A program made the position numbers and the translations under genes. From positions 372,001-436,000 of the forward strand of contig JAECYW010000010.1 in the NCBI GenBank assembly GCA_023014335.1: a DNA stretch of 64,000 nt. The letters are read 5' to 3'. Shown in pieces: positions 26,246 to 38,167 of this stretch; within the stretch, counting starts at the first letter, position 1, and each line of letters opens with the position of its first letter. The notes below the pieces were generated by a model. That model saw only the letters and a list, made by a program, of their open reading frames with translations. It was not told the origin of the DNA and ran no database searches. The DNA is from Galerina marginata. Its lineage: Eukaryota > Basidiomycota > Agaricomycetes > Agaricales > Galerinaceae.

Positions 26246-28117
26246 TCAACGAGCTTGAGAAACCCTATGCATGAAGATATCGTCGACCATAGCGCGTGGT
26301 CGGCGAGGAGACCACTCGCTATCAGGTTCTCCAGATGTCACTTTCACCTCGGCAGAAAAAAGCTTAAGGCTGTGCAATTCAGAGGACTTTGGCACCGGAC
26401 ATGCCAAAACCTTGAAGGGTGGTTTGACAAAGATGAAGTGCCAGTTAGATTGAGGTGGAAGCCCGCTCAGTGACTTGAGGAAAGGCAGGAGTTCGTTCTT
26501 GATGCCTGGCTTTGTAGAAACGGTGATTTGGAAGAGATAGAGGATGCTGTCATGCAGGATGAAGGAGTCGATGCCGATTTGATTGGCTTTTAGTGGGATG
26601 TAGTATATGTCTTCCTTGGATATCGAGCTCGCAGGCGGCGCTGGCCGAGCAGTAGTTGACAGAGCGACGAGGTTGTATGGCCAAAGTTTGACTAGTCGCC
26701 CCGAGGCTTCCCAGTGTCTGTTGGGGATCCTTTTCGTTGTAAAACATTTTAAGGCCGGATTGCTCCTCTGTGACAATCAGCTCGTCGGCGTCGCGTGCCA
26801 TAGGAAGAGGGTCAAACTCGATCATTGACGAAAATACAACATGGCAATACGCCTTGAAAACGTAACTGGCCAGTTTCTGCGTAGCCGACCGGCAAATAAA
26901 GCGGTAGAAGAGGTGAACCAGGTCACGACGACGCTGTTTTCGCATCCAGGTGAAAAATTTGCACTCGACGAAGGAACTGACCGGCTCGATAGACACTGCG
27001 GTAGAAAGTAATTCAGCGTCCTTCCGCCGAAGCAGGAAAAGAAGATCCCATGGTGAATCCAGTGACAGGTGCTCGCGGAAGGCCAAGCCATCGACATCGT
27101 CCAGCGTAAGGGCGTCCAATGCCTCCAGCATACATCTTCTGTCATCGTCCAGATCCATCTCCTGCAGTCGGAAGCAACGGCGGGGGATGAGACCGAACTC
27201 GTGGATCCTTTGGTCGATGGTCGCTGTGGGTATGGGGAAGTAGGCTAGCTCTGATGGCGAGGCAGTTGAGCAATGAATAATGTGACCATGACAAGGTGCG
27301 TACGCTTTATAGATTTCAGCCTTTGTCCAAGGGTTCATCACGACAATTTTCCGAGTCATGAACTGGTCAACCTTCACCCAGTTTGACGGAGTCAGCGGAG
27401 TCGTGTATATGATAAGGTGCCGAGTCGAGTGTCCCCTAAAACATACAGGCAAACCGTAAGGCCCTGCATCAACCGAGTCGACGAGTGTCCATATCACACT
27501 CCTATAGAGATCTGGTCCGAAATCGGGGGGTCTCATGAAAACCCCTTCGTCGACAAACATCCAACACTCGCCCCCTGAGTATAGAATAACAGGCCTCCTC
27601 TTCCCGCAGCACACGCGCAAGGCATACCACTGCCAGACCGATTTGCCTACGTTCGTCGATATTAATACAAGGACGATTAGAATATCATCGTCGGAACTCA
27701 CCGATTCCTGGCTGGCCGGTGACGACGAGGACATGGGGCAGGAGCAGGGGCGCTGGGTCTCGAAGACACGGCTAAGGAGTAAAAGGACTCGGCGAACTCG
27801 AAGACGCGAGTATACTCATTGCGAACCCAGATTGTTCCCGGGTAAATTATTTCGACGTCGAGGGCGTAGCAGCGCGAGCTGATGTCGCCATCCTCAGGCT
27901 CTGATTCTCCTGTAGAATCGTCAACGACCATGAAATCTTCAGCACCCATTTCATCCAACTTGGAGCCGTCTCCATCCTCGTGCACACCCAGTCCTTCTTC
28001 CTCTGGGTTTCCCCAGAACGTCTGGTGGAAGTGAACGAATGAATTAGTCGGACGGTCCTTTCTTGGGAGCCAGTCGGCGAGGTATTCACTGCCAACGACC
28101 GACTCTAGCGTAGACAT
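26246..28117 (-). CDS. Crinkler (CRN)-like P-loop NTPase, frame-interrupted
   Basis: Large P-loop protein of a family expanded in Agaricomycetes and related to the NTPase part of Crinkler/RHS-type proteins. The N-terminal part starts MSTLESVVGSEYLADWLPR. The Walker A motif VTGQPGIGKS is assembled across an intron near 27,660-27,720 and is preceded by a +1 frame change around 27,740-27,800. Downstream: RPVILYSGGECWMFVDEGVF (Walker B-like DEG), IIYTTPLTPSNWVKVDQF and VVMNPWTKAEIYKAY, then a helical region and a C-terminal block ending PFKVLACPVPKSSELHSLKL. The frame changes again near 26,700. The motif order matches family members as I know them. Function unknown; such proteins are often species-specific, and some show DNA damage or cell-death activity. 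Confidence 0.62.
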
Positions 28118-28901
28118 AAGAACAATATGGATGTGGGCCAGTCAAAGACAGTTCAAGAGAGCGGCATATAATCTGAGACAAGACAGCCCCATGAAATAAA
28201 TTGCGGCGATTACTTGAGTATCTGGTTGTAGCGAACTATCCGGATTTGAGAGAGCGTCCCCGTGGCAGTGTCTTCGAAGGGGGCAATCTAATAAACCGGA
28301 TCCGGGGCCGTTTGTGACAGAGGAGGAAGCCGCAATTGCTGTGGCCGCGACCTGAGTTCTGGGTACCAACCAATCTGCGAAGAAGGAGTCGTAAAAAGAA
28401 AGGTAGGAAAGCAAAAGAACAGTGTCAGTAATATGGTCACTGTTAAATACGTATATGAGCTCCAAAACTGTCCAAAGGCGAAAAAAAAATCAAACCCACA
28501 AGCATAAACATCGGTTGTCACTGGAAAATGTACGTTCGCGTTCATAGCCAACATCGCAGCTGGAATGGCAGGAGGCCAGTGACATCATATTTTGACCATC
28601 TGCGCCTGGGTAGTTGTGGAACGGAGTGGTCGTCGTGATATAAAGATTACCGCGTTAGCGCTCAGCAGGACGGGGACAAGGTGCAAACCTATTTTTATCC
28701 CCCCATGCTTGTTGGTATGGAGCCTTACCATATTGTCCTCTTCTCAGCCACAAGTAAGCTATTACGCAGCTCACAGAGGCCTACGTACAGCCGAATTGAT
28801 CTAAGTACACATTATCATCTAAATACAAGCAGTCGCGAAAGCTAACATCCAACGTTGCATGAAACGAAAGCATGAATCTCGAATATGTATAGAGAATGAG
28901 A
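28118..28901. other. Intergenic upstream of the NTPase gene
   Basis: About 780 bases between the NTPase start and the SSR4 stop codon. Only short, non-conserved frames; I see nothing convincing. Confidence 0.45.
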
Positions 28902-30514
28902 TCAGACAGAAATAGCACTAGGATCGCCACCGCCCATAGATAGGTCGGAAGACTCCTGCGCCACTGAGATAGACTGGGATTGGGCATCCCGGATTTTATC
29001 TGCTCTCCGCTTGGCAGTTTTCGACTGCAGCGCGTCGAGCTCGGCTTGGAGCTTTGCCTATTCGATGGAGATATGATGTGAGTATTTCTGTCAACCTCCA
29101 GGACGAGGCACAAGCAAAAGAAAAGAGAGTGACGTACAGTCTTTTCGTCTATTTCAGACTTGGAAAATACAGAGTATGGACGTGGTTTGGGCTCGGTCGC
29201 CAAGATCTTGCCTGGATTAGTTGTCAGTGAAAGGAATTCCATGACAAAATATTTGCAACGGACCAAACGCGGCTTGATGGAAAACTTCATTCATCCAGTC
29301 GTGATTGCGCTTGTACCGGGCGAGTGCTAATGTCCGTGTTGAAATTTGGTCGATTTCGTCTGAACGTTTATGTAAATCAGTTTTTGCATCACGGACAGAG
29401 ATGGAGTGGGGACTTGCCTCCGGAATCATCGTCATCTGGGGGACGCTGCTGAGGAGGCCGCTGTTGTCATCATCGTGTCAGAACGGCGACTGGGAGTGGG
29501 GCAGATATAAAAAAAATACTCACCCCAGCCGAGGGGTCATTCCTCTGCGAAGCACGTTCGCGTTCTCTCTCGCGTTCTCTCCTTCTTTCCAGTGCTTCCA
29601 TATTGCTGCTCTGCTGTGCGAGCATGGCCTGCTGCTGGCTGTAGTTCATATTTAGGCCGATCGTTGCCGGGGGCGCAGGACCGGGGACAGGACCAGGACC
29701 AACACCGCCGGCGTGCATCGGGCCTACGCCTGGTGGGTAGACCTTCTGGCCAGTCTTGTCGCCCGTGACGTATACGGAGGCTTCGTTGACGGGACGAAGG
29801 GGATATGCACGGATGGGTTGGTTCATGAGGGCAGGCGGGACGACTGGTAGAAGAAGTTATGACGCGGAAGAAAAGGATCAAAGCAATTTAATAGCGTGAA
29901 TGACATGTGAGTTTAGAGTTACACCACACCAGTGCAGAAACTCACGTGTTGCTGGGCCTCGTGTGTAGTGGACGAGCACGAACTGGTTGTTTCCGCCCTT
30001 GACAAGACGGTATCGGCGCCGAACACGCGACGCGTTGGAGTCGCCTGAACCTGGTATAAAGCCGTAACTTGACCTCGTAGACCTCGAGTTCCTGGTTTAA
30101 ATAGCGGTATCAGGATCAGCACTCGTCCGCAGCATGCCTGCCAAGGGTAGAGAGAAGACGAGGGCTGCTCACACGGGGTCCAGCAGGGATGGTATATTTA
30201 ACTTCGGAGTCTTGGTAGCGGATGCCGTCGTTGGGGTAGGGGGAGTTGAGTGGGAGAAAGAGGAGCAGGATTGTGCCATCTGCAGAACAAAGACGGTGAT
30301 CAGCATTGCAATTGGTATTTCTGGATGATGTTTTTGGCGCACCTGATGGTTTGTCGACAAAACTCCAGGTGAAGGGGACGTTTGCGGCCATGGCGGTGCC
30401 GCGGAGGAGCAGATTGACGGCTGTTTCATAGGTGATCTCTCTCTGCGGGGGAATATTGTCCGGAAAGCGGAGACAGAGACCCTCCTGCTGTGCTTGGTGA
30501 AATTGGCTCGACAT
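28902..30514 (-). CDS. SSR4: SWI/SNF and RSC complex subunit Ssr4
   Basis: Chromatin-remodelling subunit known from fission yeast SWI/SNF and RSC. The start at 30512-30514 gives MSSQFHQAQQEGLCLRFPD, then ETAVNLLLRGTAMA and NVPFTWSFVDKP, and after an intron DGTILLLFLPLNSPYPNDG and IRYQDSEVKY. Next is LEVYEVK, then YGFIPGSGDSNASRVRRRY in the next frame (one extra base near 30,066-30,070), and FVLVHYTRGP. A Pro/Gly/Gln-rich middle holds an RERERERERAS run. The C-terminal conserved block is DEIDQISTRTLALARYKRNH plus DWMNEVF, then a coiled tail (AKLQAELDALQSKTAKRRAD) ending PSAISV. The DEIDQxSxRxLAxxRYxxNHxWM segment is the family signature. Divergent from the F-box gene. Confidence 0.83.
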
Positions 30515-30904
30515 GGCTAAACCTGCTAGGCGCCGGTCAATCGGCAACCAATCGCAGGTGTATGTTTAGTTCCCACGCACGAGATAAATACAAACCTCTT
30601 CAGCTCTCTCTAAAAATTTGCAGTTTTCCTTGCTGCACCACTGCAGTTTCTGTGCCTTGGGGAACCTTTTAGCACTTGTTTTCTGTCGCTTTCGCGTCGA
30701 ATATCACACTTCTCGGCATTTATTTGGCGTCGGCCCCTATTCCTAACATCAATTTATCATCATCATCATTCCCCGGAATAGCTCCTGGACAGTGAAAGCG
30801 GAAACGAAGCGATGACATCCACATCCTTTTCTACCTGGAGTCGCTCTCGTAAGAATCGACTATATCTGTCATTTATATCAGTCTCATTTTCTCTCTAGTT
30901 CACC
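30515..30904. promoter_or_regulatory. Divergent promoter region, SSR4 / F-box gene
   Basis: About 390 bases between two divergent starts. Contains a CATCATCATC run near 30,755 and CT-rich leaders; no strong TATA box. Regulatory role is inferred from position only. Confidence 0.4.
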
Positions 30905-32023
30905 ATGCAACCCAACGGTGATAGCACTCAGGAGACACGGTCGTCCGTGGCCAGTGAGATTCCCCTGGACGTGCTGGAGGTCATATTTAAGAGCCTCACT
31001 CCATACGATCTGGCTACCTGTTGCCGAGTTAACAAGCCAGTCTATGCGCTCGCCTCCGAGGCCCTCTATCGGGATCTCCGTCCAAACAGACGGAATGTTC
31101 TCCGTCTTTGCCTCAAGCTCTGCAACGAACCCAATCTCGCCCACGGCGTTCGATCTTTCACCCTTCACGACACTGGCGTCGACATGTACCTCGGAATTAT
31201 CTCAGATGCTCTCCTTAAGCTCCCTCGACTGCACACCCTCGTCCTCTTCATTGGGATGATGAGTTCCTGGATCCTTCCTCGTGAAGAGTGTCCTTTCCTG
31301 CTTCATACCTTCTCATCTGGGTTTTATTTTGACAGCCCGATGGTTTCATTCCTACAGACCCAACCCGGCCTAAAACACATCGGCATATCAATGCCCAACC
31401 CCTCCCGAGTTCTACAAACTATCCGCCCTCAGCTACTTCCAAACATTGTCTCCATTTTCGCGCCTATGTCTATTGTAGAAGCAATTGTCCCCGGCCGACC
31501 TGTCCGCAACATCACCGCTTTCAGCTCACTAGACCAATCTCCGAAGATTTCTTGCCTTGTCTGCATCAACATCACCTACAGGAATACAATGGCTGATGCT
31601 GAATTTCACTTACCTCCAAGTCGTCGGATGCGAGCAATTAGCACTGTCTGCCCCAAGGCTGGTCAACTTCACGATTGATGCGGATAGAGTGAAGCCAGAT
31701 GACGACGAGGTGCGTGAATCCAACAAAGTATCTGATATTCTGTCTCACGCTGTACTCTTTATCTGGGCTAGATGGTGGATGAACTCACTGCCTGGATCGA
31801 GGAGTATCTATCATACGCGAAATATCTGACTTGCCTCGCGATCCGATTCCATCCTCTGCTCTCTGCGAGGCCATGCCAGGAATTGGACTTTTCCGATATG
31901 ATTACGAGCATATTTGCTGGGTCCGCAAAGTTGGTTCATGTCATTATTACATTTTATGGTCTGAAAGCCAAATACGTATGTAAGCAGGTACCTGGGCAAG
32001 ACTGGTATATTGTTAATAATTAA
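30905..32023 (+). CDS. F-box-like protein with one apparent +1 shift
   Basis: Basidiomycete-type F-box protein, a probable substrate adaptor for SCF ubiquitin ligases. The F-box is at residues 18-55: EIPLDVLEVIFKSLTPYDLA, then TCCRVNKPVYALASEALYRD. The rest is leucine-rich-like (LLKLPRLHTLVLF, LPNIVSIFAPM) with no recognisable catalytic motif. At about 31,545-31,560 the reading frame jumps by one; the continuation LNFTYLQVVGCEQLALSAPR, then VNFTIDADRVKPDD, fits the preceding leucine-rich style. After one intron it runs MVDELTAWIEEYLSYAKYLT to the stop at 32,023. Substrate unknown. Confidence 0.65.
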
Positions 32024-32111
32024 TGTTGGTTATACCGAAAAGCATAGAGTGAATTTTTGAGAGCGTCCTCGAAGGAGGCACTGATAAGCGTTCAGTGGGT
32101 ATTCGAGGAAA

Positions 32112-32628
32112 CTAGGTTGGGATTTCTGCGGTGTATACTGTCATAGACACACCCAGGTCATTTAGAACAGCCTCAGTGTCTGCCCAAGGAACAGCAAACT
32201 TTCCTGAATTAAAGCGACTGCACCAATAATCATTAAATAAGGAAACGAAAGCACTGAATCTGGCTTTGATACACACCATGCGTGCAAGGCCTTCCCTTCC
32301 ACATTCTGGTGCATCAGACCCTGCACCGCCGTCCTTGTCGCCATCAGTATCTCAGGTGGTGTATCTTTACGCCTCCCATACGCCCGTGAGGTGAACAGAC
32401 AGGCGATGTCATGCCTTTCTCCAGGGATCAGAAGACAAGTGCCGACCAAAGCCCCACCGTGCGCTTTGCAGTGCGCGCGGTATCGCTCATATTGTGCAGG
32501 GTATCTCTCGCGAAAGGCTAGCGCGAATTCCACTACCCCAGGATCCTTGTGTGTTGCATGCAGTGCACGAGGATAGAATTAGGGGGTGCAGAAAAGATGT
32601 CGCCTTTGATGTGTGTGAGATTTGACAT
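32112..32628 (-). CDS. POA1: POA1-like ADP-ribose 1''-phosphate phosphatase (macrodomain), two apparent +1 shifts
   Basis: Macrodomain enzyme that dephosphorylates Appr1p, a by-product of tRNA splicing. The start at 32626-32628 gives MSNLTHIKGDIFSAPPNSIL. The ligand-binding segment CNTQGSWGSGI is readable in a frame displaced by one base from the lead-in (near 32,561-32,566), and the following ALAFRERYPAQYERY is displaced again (near 32,521-32,530). Then come GTCLLIPGERHDIACLFTSR, YGRRKDTPPEI, and after an intron a terminal exon with FNSGKFAVPWADTEAVL, then DLGVSMTVYT, ending at 32,112. The final exon joins as ...ALHACRFNSG, matching the family. The order and spacing of blocks make the two single-base disruptions evident. 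Confidence 0.8.
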
Positions 32629-33297
32629 GTCGCTGGTTAAGGATGACACCCAGCAGTCCGAAAGATGTGAGGTGAAAAACTCGTTGCGCCAAAGATGGCC
32701 CTATAGCCTTTCGGATTAGAGTCAAAGGGTCACAGTTCATGAACTCGACGTGCTGAATCCTGATAATTAAAAGCGCTGAGGTAAGCGTGAGGGTGCTTGC
32801 GAATGTTTGCGATCTAGCCTGCCCTAAACACCTCGCAGGCCTATATCAACCTTCCCTCCTTCTCATCGATTTCTTCGGACTGCTTCCACAGCGTTAGCTG
32901 GAGTTGCTACTCCCCAACCTTTCCGGAGGGTGTCTGATACCAGGGTACGCTTCGATCTGCTGGCTTCTCCATCCGTTGTTGACAGACGATCTCAATTTAC
33001 AGGACCTCCCTGCTTCAGCCTCAGACTGGTTGCACCCGCATCGTGCCTTTGAGTATTCAAGGCCGATTGCACGGTGAGTTCATTTCTTTTCGTCGGCCAG
33101 TTCGTTGCTCACCTCTCCCATCTTCTCCAGTCTCCGCATTGGATCGAATACTCTACTCTTGAATATTCCTTTCGAGCGGCACATAGTTTTACTTCACACC
33201 TCGTGTTTCGAGGTGGGATGAGAAAACGCTGCATAGTGCATGCGCTTTAACGTTATGTCTTTCGAGTCTGTAGCGTTGGGGCAAGTGTGCCTTGCAT

Positions 33298-33440
33298 TTT
33301 ATCAAATCAAATAACCCAGGCCCTGTTCATCCGACGTTGCATGATATTACGCACCTATTGTGTCCACGTTTTTTGTAGGAGTAGTTTGGTGACCTTCAAT
33401 TGATCATTCTGTTCCTCTCATACCTTGTCTGCCCATTGAG
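33298..33440 (+). repeat. Diverged direct repeat, copy A
   Basis: Starts with AAATCAAATAACCCAGG and continues through CCTGTTCA, TTTGTAGGAG and TTCAATTGAtCATTCTGTTCC. Aligns almost end to end with copy B at 35,140-35,275. The shared order of at least five blocks excludes chance. Confidence 0.75.
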
Positions 33441-35139
33441 ATCATAGTGAGATTTGAAGGCAGGGCCCCTATGAGTGACAGTGGATGGTGTGTTGTAATT
33501 CAAGTCTATTTGCAGTCTTGCATTCCCTCTGCTTGAGCTGTGTACTAGGTCCTTTCTTCATTTCTTTTGCAGGAATTCCTTTCATGCCGTTGATCAGTAT
33601 TCAGTCCCGACCACATAAAGCTATCACTGTGTTTCCTATTTGCCATGTAACTAACTGTCTATCAATCATGGTCGATTATATCCGAGGGCAGTGAATCTCG
33701 TTCTCAAAGTACCTTAAGGGGTCCCCAGTTCTATTCTGTGAACTCTCGTGCGAGGCTTGATGTCATAAATAAGTTCATGTATAGAGCAACTTGCCAGACA
33801 CTTCGGGCTATGATGTGAGTATTGTTCCCCACTTTAACTGAAGTATAAATATGACTCCGTTACAGGAACTCCTCGGCGATCCCAGCGCACTTTCAAGAAT
33901 TGGTTCACGTTCCATGTAAGACGGTAATATTGATCAACGATTTTGTCAGCGATCTAAGAGTAACCGGAGAACAAGGATTAGGTATTCACGGCAGATTCTG
34001 GCCAGAAACGAATCATAGATACCTCCAGGTCGTTCGGAGTGGCCCCGTTGCTTTCCCAAGAAACAGCAAACGTTCGGACATTGATTCAGAACCGACTACG
34101 AGTGCACCAATCGTCGGCGAGAAAAATAAAAAGACCTTCCCAACACAAAAACAACCTGGGTGGAAGGCTTTCCCACCTGGCCTCGACCGCAGTTCCTCGT
34201 CATCGCCAGTATCTGGGGTTAATTATTTTTGTTCACTAGCACAAACAGACAAACAAGCAGACTCGAACCAGTGGTCCCATCTCCCTGGAATCAAACGACA
34301 TATATTGCCTTGAGTGCTCGGTCGTGTACCGTGCCATGATTCTGCTGCTCCAGCGTTAAGCTTGCAGCTTGAGCGTTGCATGTTCAATGCATATCAGGAT
34401 GGAACTGCTAGTAGCATGTGGTGGCACAGAGAAAGGAGCCGTCGCCATTGACTTTCAAGATATAGAGCAAAAGAACTGTTTTGGTAGGCCAAGTAGAGGG
34501 AAATGAATCGAGTCACCCCCGAGTCATATGATATAGGACTTCGCCAGACACGACATAGCCGGCCCTAAACAACCTCTGTCCATATAAACATCCTCCCTAC
34601 GAAATCTCTATCCTTCGGACTGTACGTGGCCTCGATGTGCTTCAAAGCGATTGACATCGCCAGGGAGGAAGTCACCCCTTTCACCTGAATGGTGCGAGCT
34701 GGTGAATGGTGCCTCCGCTGACCCGGTCTTCAATGTGAGCGGCCGCTCCTTTCACCCCAGCGGTGCGAGCTAGTGGGTTCGCCCTATTGTTGATGGTCTT
34801 CGTCAAATAGCGTATTGCTCCCCGATCCCTCGGAAGGATTTCTTCTGCGGAGTATGTACCTGTTACTTTGGATGGTGCGCACTGCAATGCTCTTTTGCTG
34901 ACGACTTATTCTTTCAGTATATTCTGTCGGAGTCTGAGTACCGTTGGTTGTATCTGGTCATGGGTCTTATACAAAAGGCCTATTGGCACTGTGAGTATTG
35001 TCCTTTCCCTCCTTCCTGGGTTTCGTAGTGCTGACGCTATTTCTATTTAGCTCCGTCGTTATAACTACCGAGGGCGGAGACGGTTTTCGCGTGTCTTCTC
35101 GAGCGATCGAATTAAGATGCGACGGCCAACCAACTTGAA

Positions 35140-35275
35140 AATCAAATAACCCAGGTCCTGTTCACCCCGCGGTGCATAATATCACATATCTATTATGCCC
35201 ACTTACTTGTAGGAGATAATTGGTACTCTTCAATTGACCATTCTGTTCCTTTCATGTCTTGCTTCTTGTAAGGAC
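35140..35275 (+). repeat. Diverged direct repeat, copy B
   Basis: Same module as 33,298-33,440, again beginning AAATCAAATAACCCAGG and containing CTTGTAGGAG and TTCAATTGACCATTCTGTTC. A third short partial copy of the opening block, AAATCAACTACCCCAGGCC, is at about 35,861. Confidence 0.75.
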
Positions 35276-35904
35276 TATGATGTGCTGGTGCTCCGAAATC
35301 TGTTAAGCCTTGTGAGACTCCGATGCAAGCTGTTGGGGCATTATTTCCGCCTTTGCTTTCGCCCGTGCGATGCCCTCATTACCCTGCCCTAAACATATCT
35401 GATGCCATATTAACTGACCTGTAGCCCTCTGATAACTTTGGCGAGGATTCCTTTCCCACTGTTCAATGTCGAGTCGTCGCTGTGGTCAGTAACGACTTCC
35501 CATACCCCGGTTCCACTATTTATTGACAAGAATTGTTCGCAGATGGCCTTCTTGCCATGCTTTCATTGCTTAGCGCCCTAGATGTCGATTAGATTCGACA
35601 CCCAAGGGTTGATGTGAGCAGCAGCTTCATTTTGTGTGGAACCCATTGTGACTCAGATCTCTCTAGCGCCAGGTTTGAAGTTATGTAGGCGACTTGTCAG
35701 ACGCTTTCTGGTCTATGCGCCAGTCTGCGCGTATGTTGTCGTCTTCTCGCCTCATTAGCAAGTACTAACGCAATTTAAGGAGTTTATACCGGGCTGATTT
35801 CATCTCGGTGTGCGAGTGATCTGTCTTAGGAAACTTCCTTCGATGGTTCGCCGCGATTTCAAAATCAACTACCCCAGGCCATTCATGTTCGTCCCCCCGT
35901 ACGC

Positions 35905-36200
35905 CAGTGTTGGCCGGTTAATAACCAAAGTTCATGGTTGCAGTTACACTGATGGTTAAAAAGTCGCTAACCGTTGTTAACCGTTGTCCATCACAGAACT
36001 CTCACACGGTCCATCCACCAGCAAACTTTCAGAGCGTGATCGATAACCTCGACTGTGGGAAAGCGTTCATCAACCACTGTCGGTTCTGGTCGGTTCTGGA
36101 TACCCAATTCGGTAGAGTCGCTGGACACGGTTACAGTTCACATCAAAAGCTAACCGTTATTAACCAACATTAACCGTTAATAACTCTGTCAACGGTTCGA
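35905..36200. repeat. TAACCGTT-rich block
   Basis: Several near-copies of TTAACCGTT or its complement occur within 300 bases (near 35,967, 35,977, 36,151, 36,168, plus AACGGTT at 36,190). These resemble Myb-type YAACNG sites; whether they are functional is unknown. Confidence 0.55.
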
Positions 36201-36492
36201 TAACCGGCACAACACTGCCGTACGCTGTATTCTACGATGGTATTATTACGTATCTACTGTCAAAGCGTCCGTTTGTCGGAGATAGCTTGGAGCCCTTTAA
36301 TTGTCCAATCTGTTTCTCGCATTTCATGGCCCACCTCAAACTTTATAAGTCGACCAAACCTCTAGGTGACTGAGGGAAATGAACAAAGCACTCTTCGAAG
36401 TCTGAGTATCTTCAATTGAAGCCCATAGATTGAGCACACCTTCTCAGGTCCTTCCGCATGGTTAGAGCTCGATTAGACTGCATTTAGAGAAT

Positions 36493-37914
36493 CTAAATCA
36501 TTCCAAAGGTTTTCCCAATGATATCCACCAAGCCCTCTTGCACTCCAAGATAGTCGTGTCCGCCTACAAGTGTTTTAACAAGCACAACTTTTCTATCTCC
36601 ATCTAAGAACTCCTCCACCTTCCCAAAGTTGTCGATTCTTTTGCAATTGATAATCTCTTCGCGTTTTGTTTTTCGGGCTAGCTGCTGTTTTATTACAACG
36701 TCCCAGTCTTCTTGCGTCAACGTGAAGGGATTTTCTGGTGTATCTACTGGTGGCAAATGGGGATCCAGGAATGCTTGGAACAAAACATCAGAGTGCGTAT
36801 GGGGGATGTCCCAGTCGTTTTCTGCATGGCCGATTAAGACAGGAGAGGTGATATTCTGGTATGATATCAGCGGTATATCCTATCATGTGGACGGAACAAC
36901 GTACAGGAACAGCCTTCAGCGTGTCGAAACGATGAACTACTGCCATTTTCACGAGGGCTCCATCGTACATTTAGCCAAAGAAAACCCAGTATTATATTGC
37001 TCTACTCACCAGCAGCCCCAGGGATGACAGATATAGGTTTGATTAGCGGTATAATGCCGAACATGTTGTATGTTTCTAGTACGTCGTGAATACTAGAGAA
37101 AGGCTATATTTCACGAATGGGCATCAGCAAATATGTGTCGCAGTAGAAGGAAATGAGACAGACCGACAAAAGCACAATGCCCTTGCACTTTATGCCCTCG
37201 CTTGAAAGCTTGGCTCCAAGTTGGCCTGAAACGCCTGTGCCCAAACTATGGCCGACAACCAAGATGTCTTCTGCCTTCTTTCCATGAGCAACTAACCAGT
37301 CAAATGCTGCCTTTGCATCGGTTGCCAGTCCCGTCTCGGAAGGCTTCCCAGTGCTATCTGCGAATCCTCGATAGTCAATGGCTAAAACGTTAGCTCCTAG
37401 CCTGGTGGAGAAGGCTTGATAGTGCTGGATTCGCGCGTTCACAGCACGCGTAGCGGCATTGCCATGGAAGAAGAGAATAACTGGGCGTTCCTTGAGGGCA
37501 GGAATTATATGTTCAACGACATTAGTGGGTATGCTGGGCAACGAGTGGTAGTATCGGTCAGATAAAATGAACCAAGCCCCAAGTGTTTCGTTGTCGGGGG
37601 TCTGTATCTTCAGATTAATCGTTCTATTGGCTGAAAGGGGATGTCAACATAAAAATTTACCGAAAAGCTGGATTACTCACGAGCTAAACCGTATTTCTCT
37701 GGGGTATCGAAGTTGGCGAACAATGGGAGTTTTACAGCGTTAAGGTAGAGAGCACTGGGTCGAAAGTTCAAAATGCTGAGTAGAATGAAAGAAGCAAGAA
37801 GACTCACTGTGACTGGAAGAACGGAATAGACAATAGTAGTACAAGCGAGAGATAGAAAGCACCGAATATTACTAGATACTTCTGAGCGCTAAACAGAAGA
37901 TAAATCCCAGCCAT
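36493..37914 (-). CDS. ABHD12-like alpha/beta hydrolase, membrane-anchored
   Basis: Serine hydrolase resembling ABHD12/ABHD13-type monoacyl- or lyso-lipid lipases. The start at 37912-37914 opens a hydrophobic anchor (MAGIYLLFSAQKYLVIFGAF, LSLVLLLSIPFF). The hydrolase core has the oxyanion-hole strand ILFFHGNAATR, the nucleophile elbow VVGHSLGTGV (Ser), the acid residue in GHAENDWDIPH, and the catalytic His in VGGHDYLGV near the C-terminus, so the triad looks complete. Several short introns; no frameshift. The position of the anchor suggests a single-pass membrane protein with the catalytic domain on one side. Confidence 0.83.
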
Positions 37915-38167
37915 ATTGGACGGGAAGAAGAGACGTATTGCTTCCGGTTAACACGCCGGCCCGAGCCAGATCACAACCCAAACCCAGTGAGCTTGAGCCA
38001 CCACCACGTTCTCCTCAGCACGTATAGAGCAACATCACCAACGCATTAATGTTGCATTGATACTTTCATGTTCTCTGGCTTCATTCTGTGATTTTTGTCC
38101 TAGAATATCCTCTGGGATTAGACGATTCTTCACCTAGACACCCCCAACTTTTTAACTCGACACTAAA

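Larger units (their letters stand above)
32629..36492. other. 3.9 kb without recognisable genes; diverged repeat modules
   Basis: No coding region I can support. The segment holds repeated modules (see repeat entries) and possible splice signals, such as GTGAGTATTGT near 33,815 and 34,992, but no ORF with family similarity. It may contain spliced non-coding transcripts or remnants of an old element. Confidence 0.5.

Noticed and set aside
33485..33694. Hydrophobic 69-codon frame as a pheromone precursor or small secreted protein
   Set aside because: No CaaX ending, no clear signal peptide, and it lies in a repeat-bearing non-coding block.
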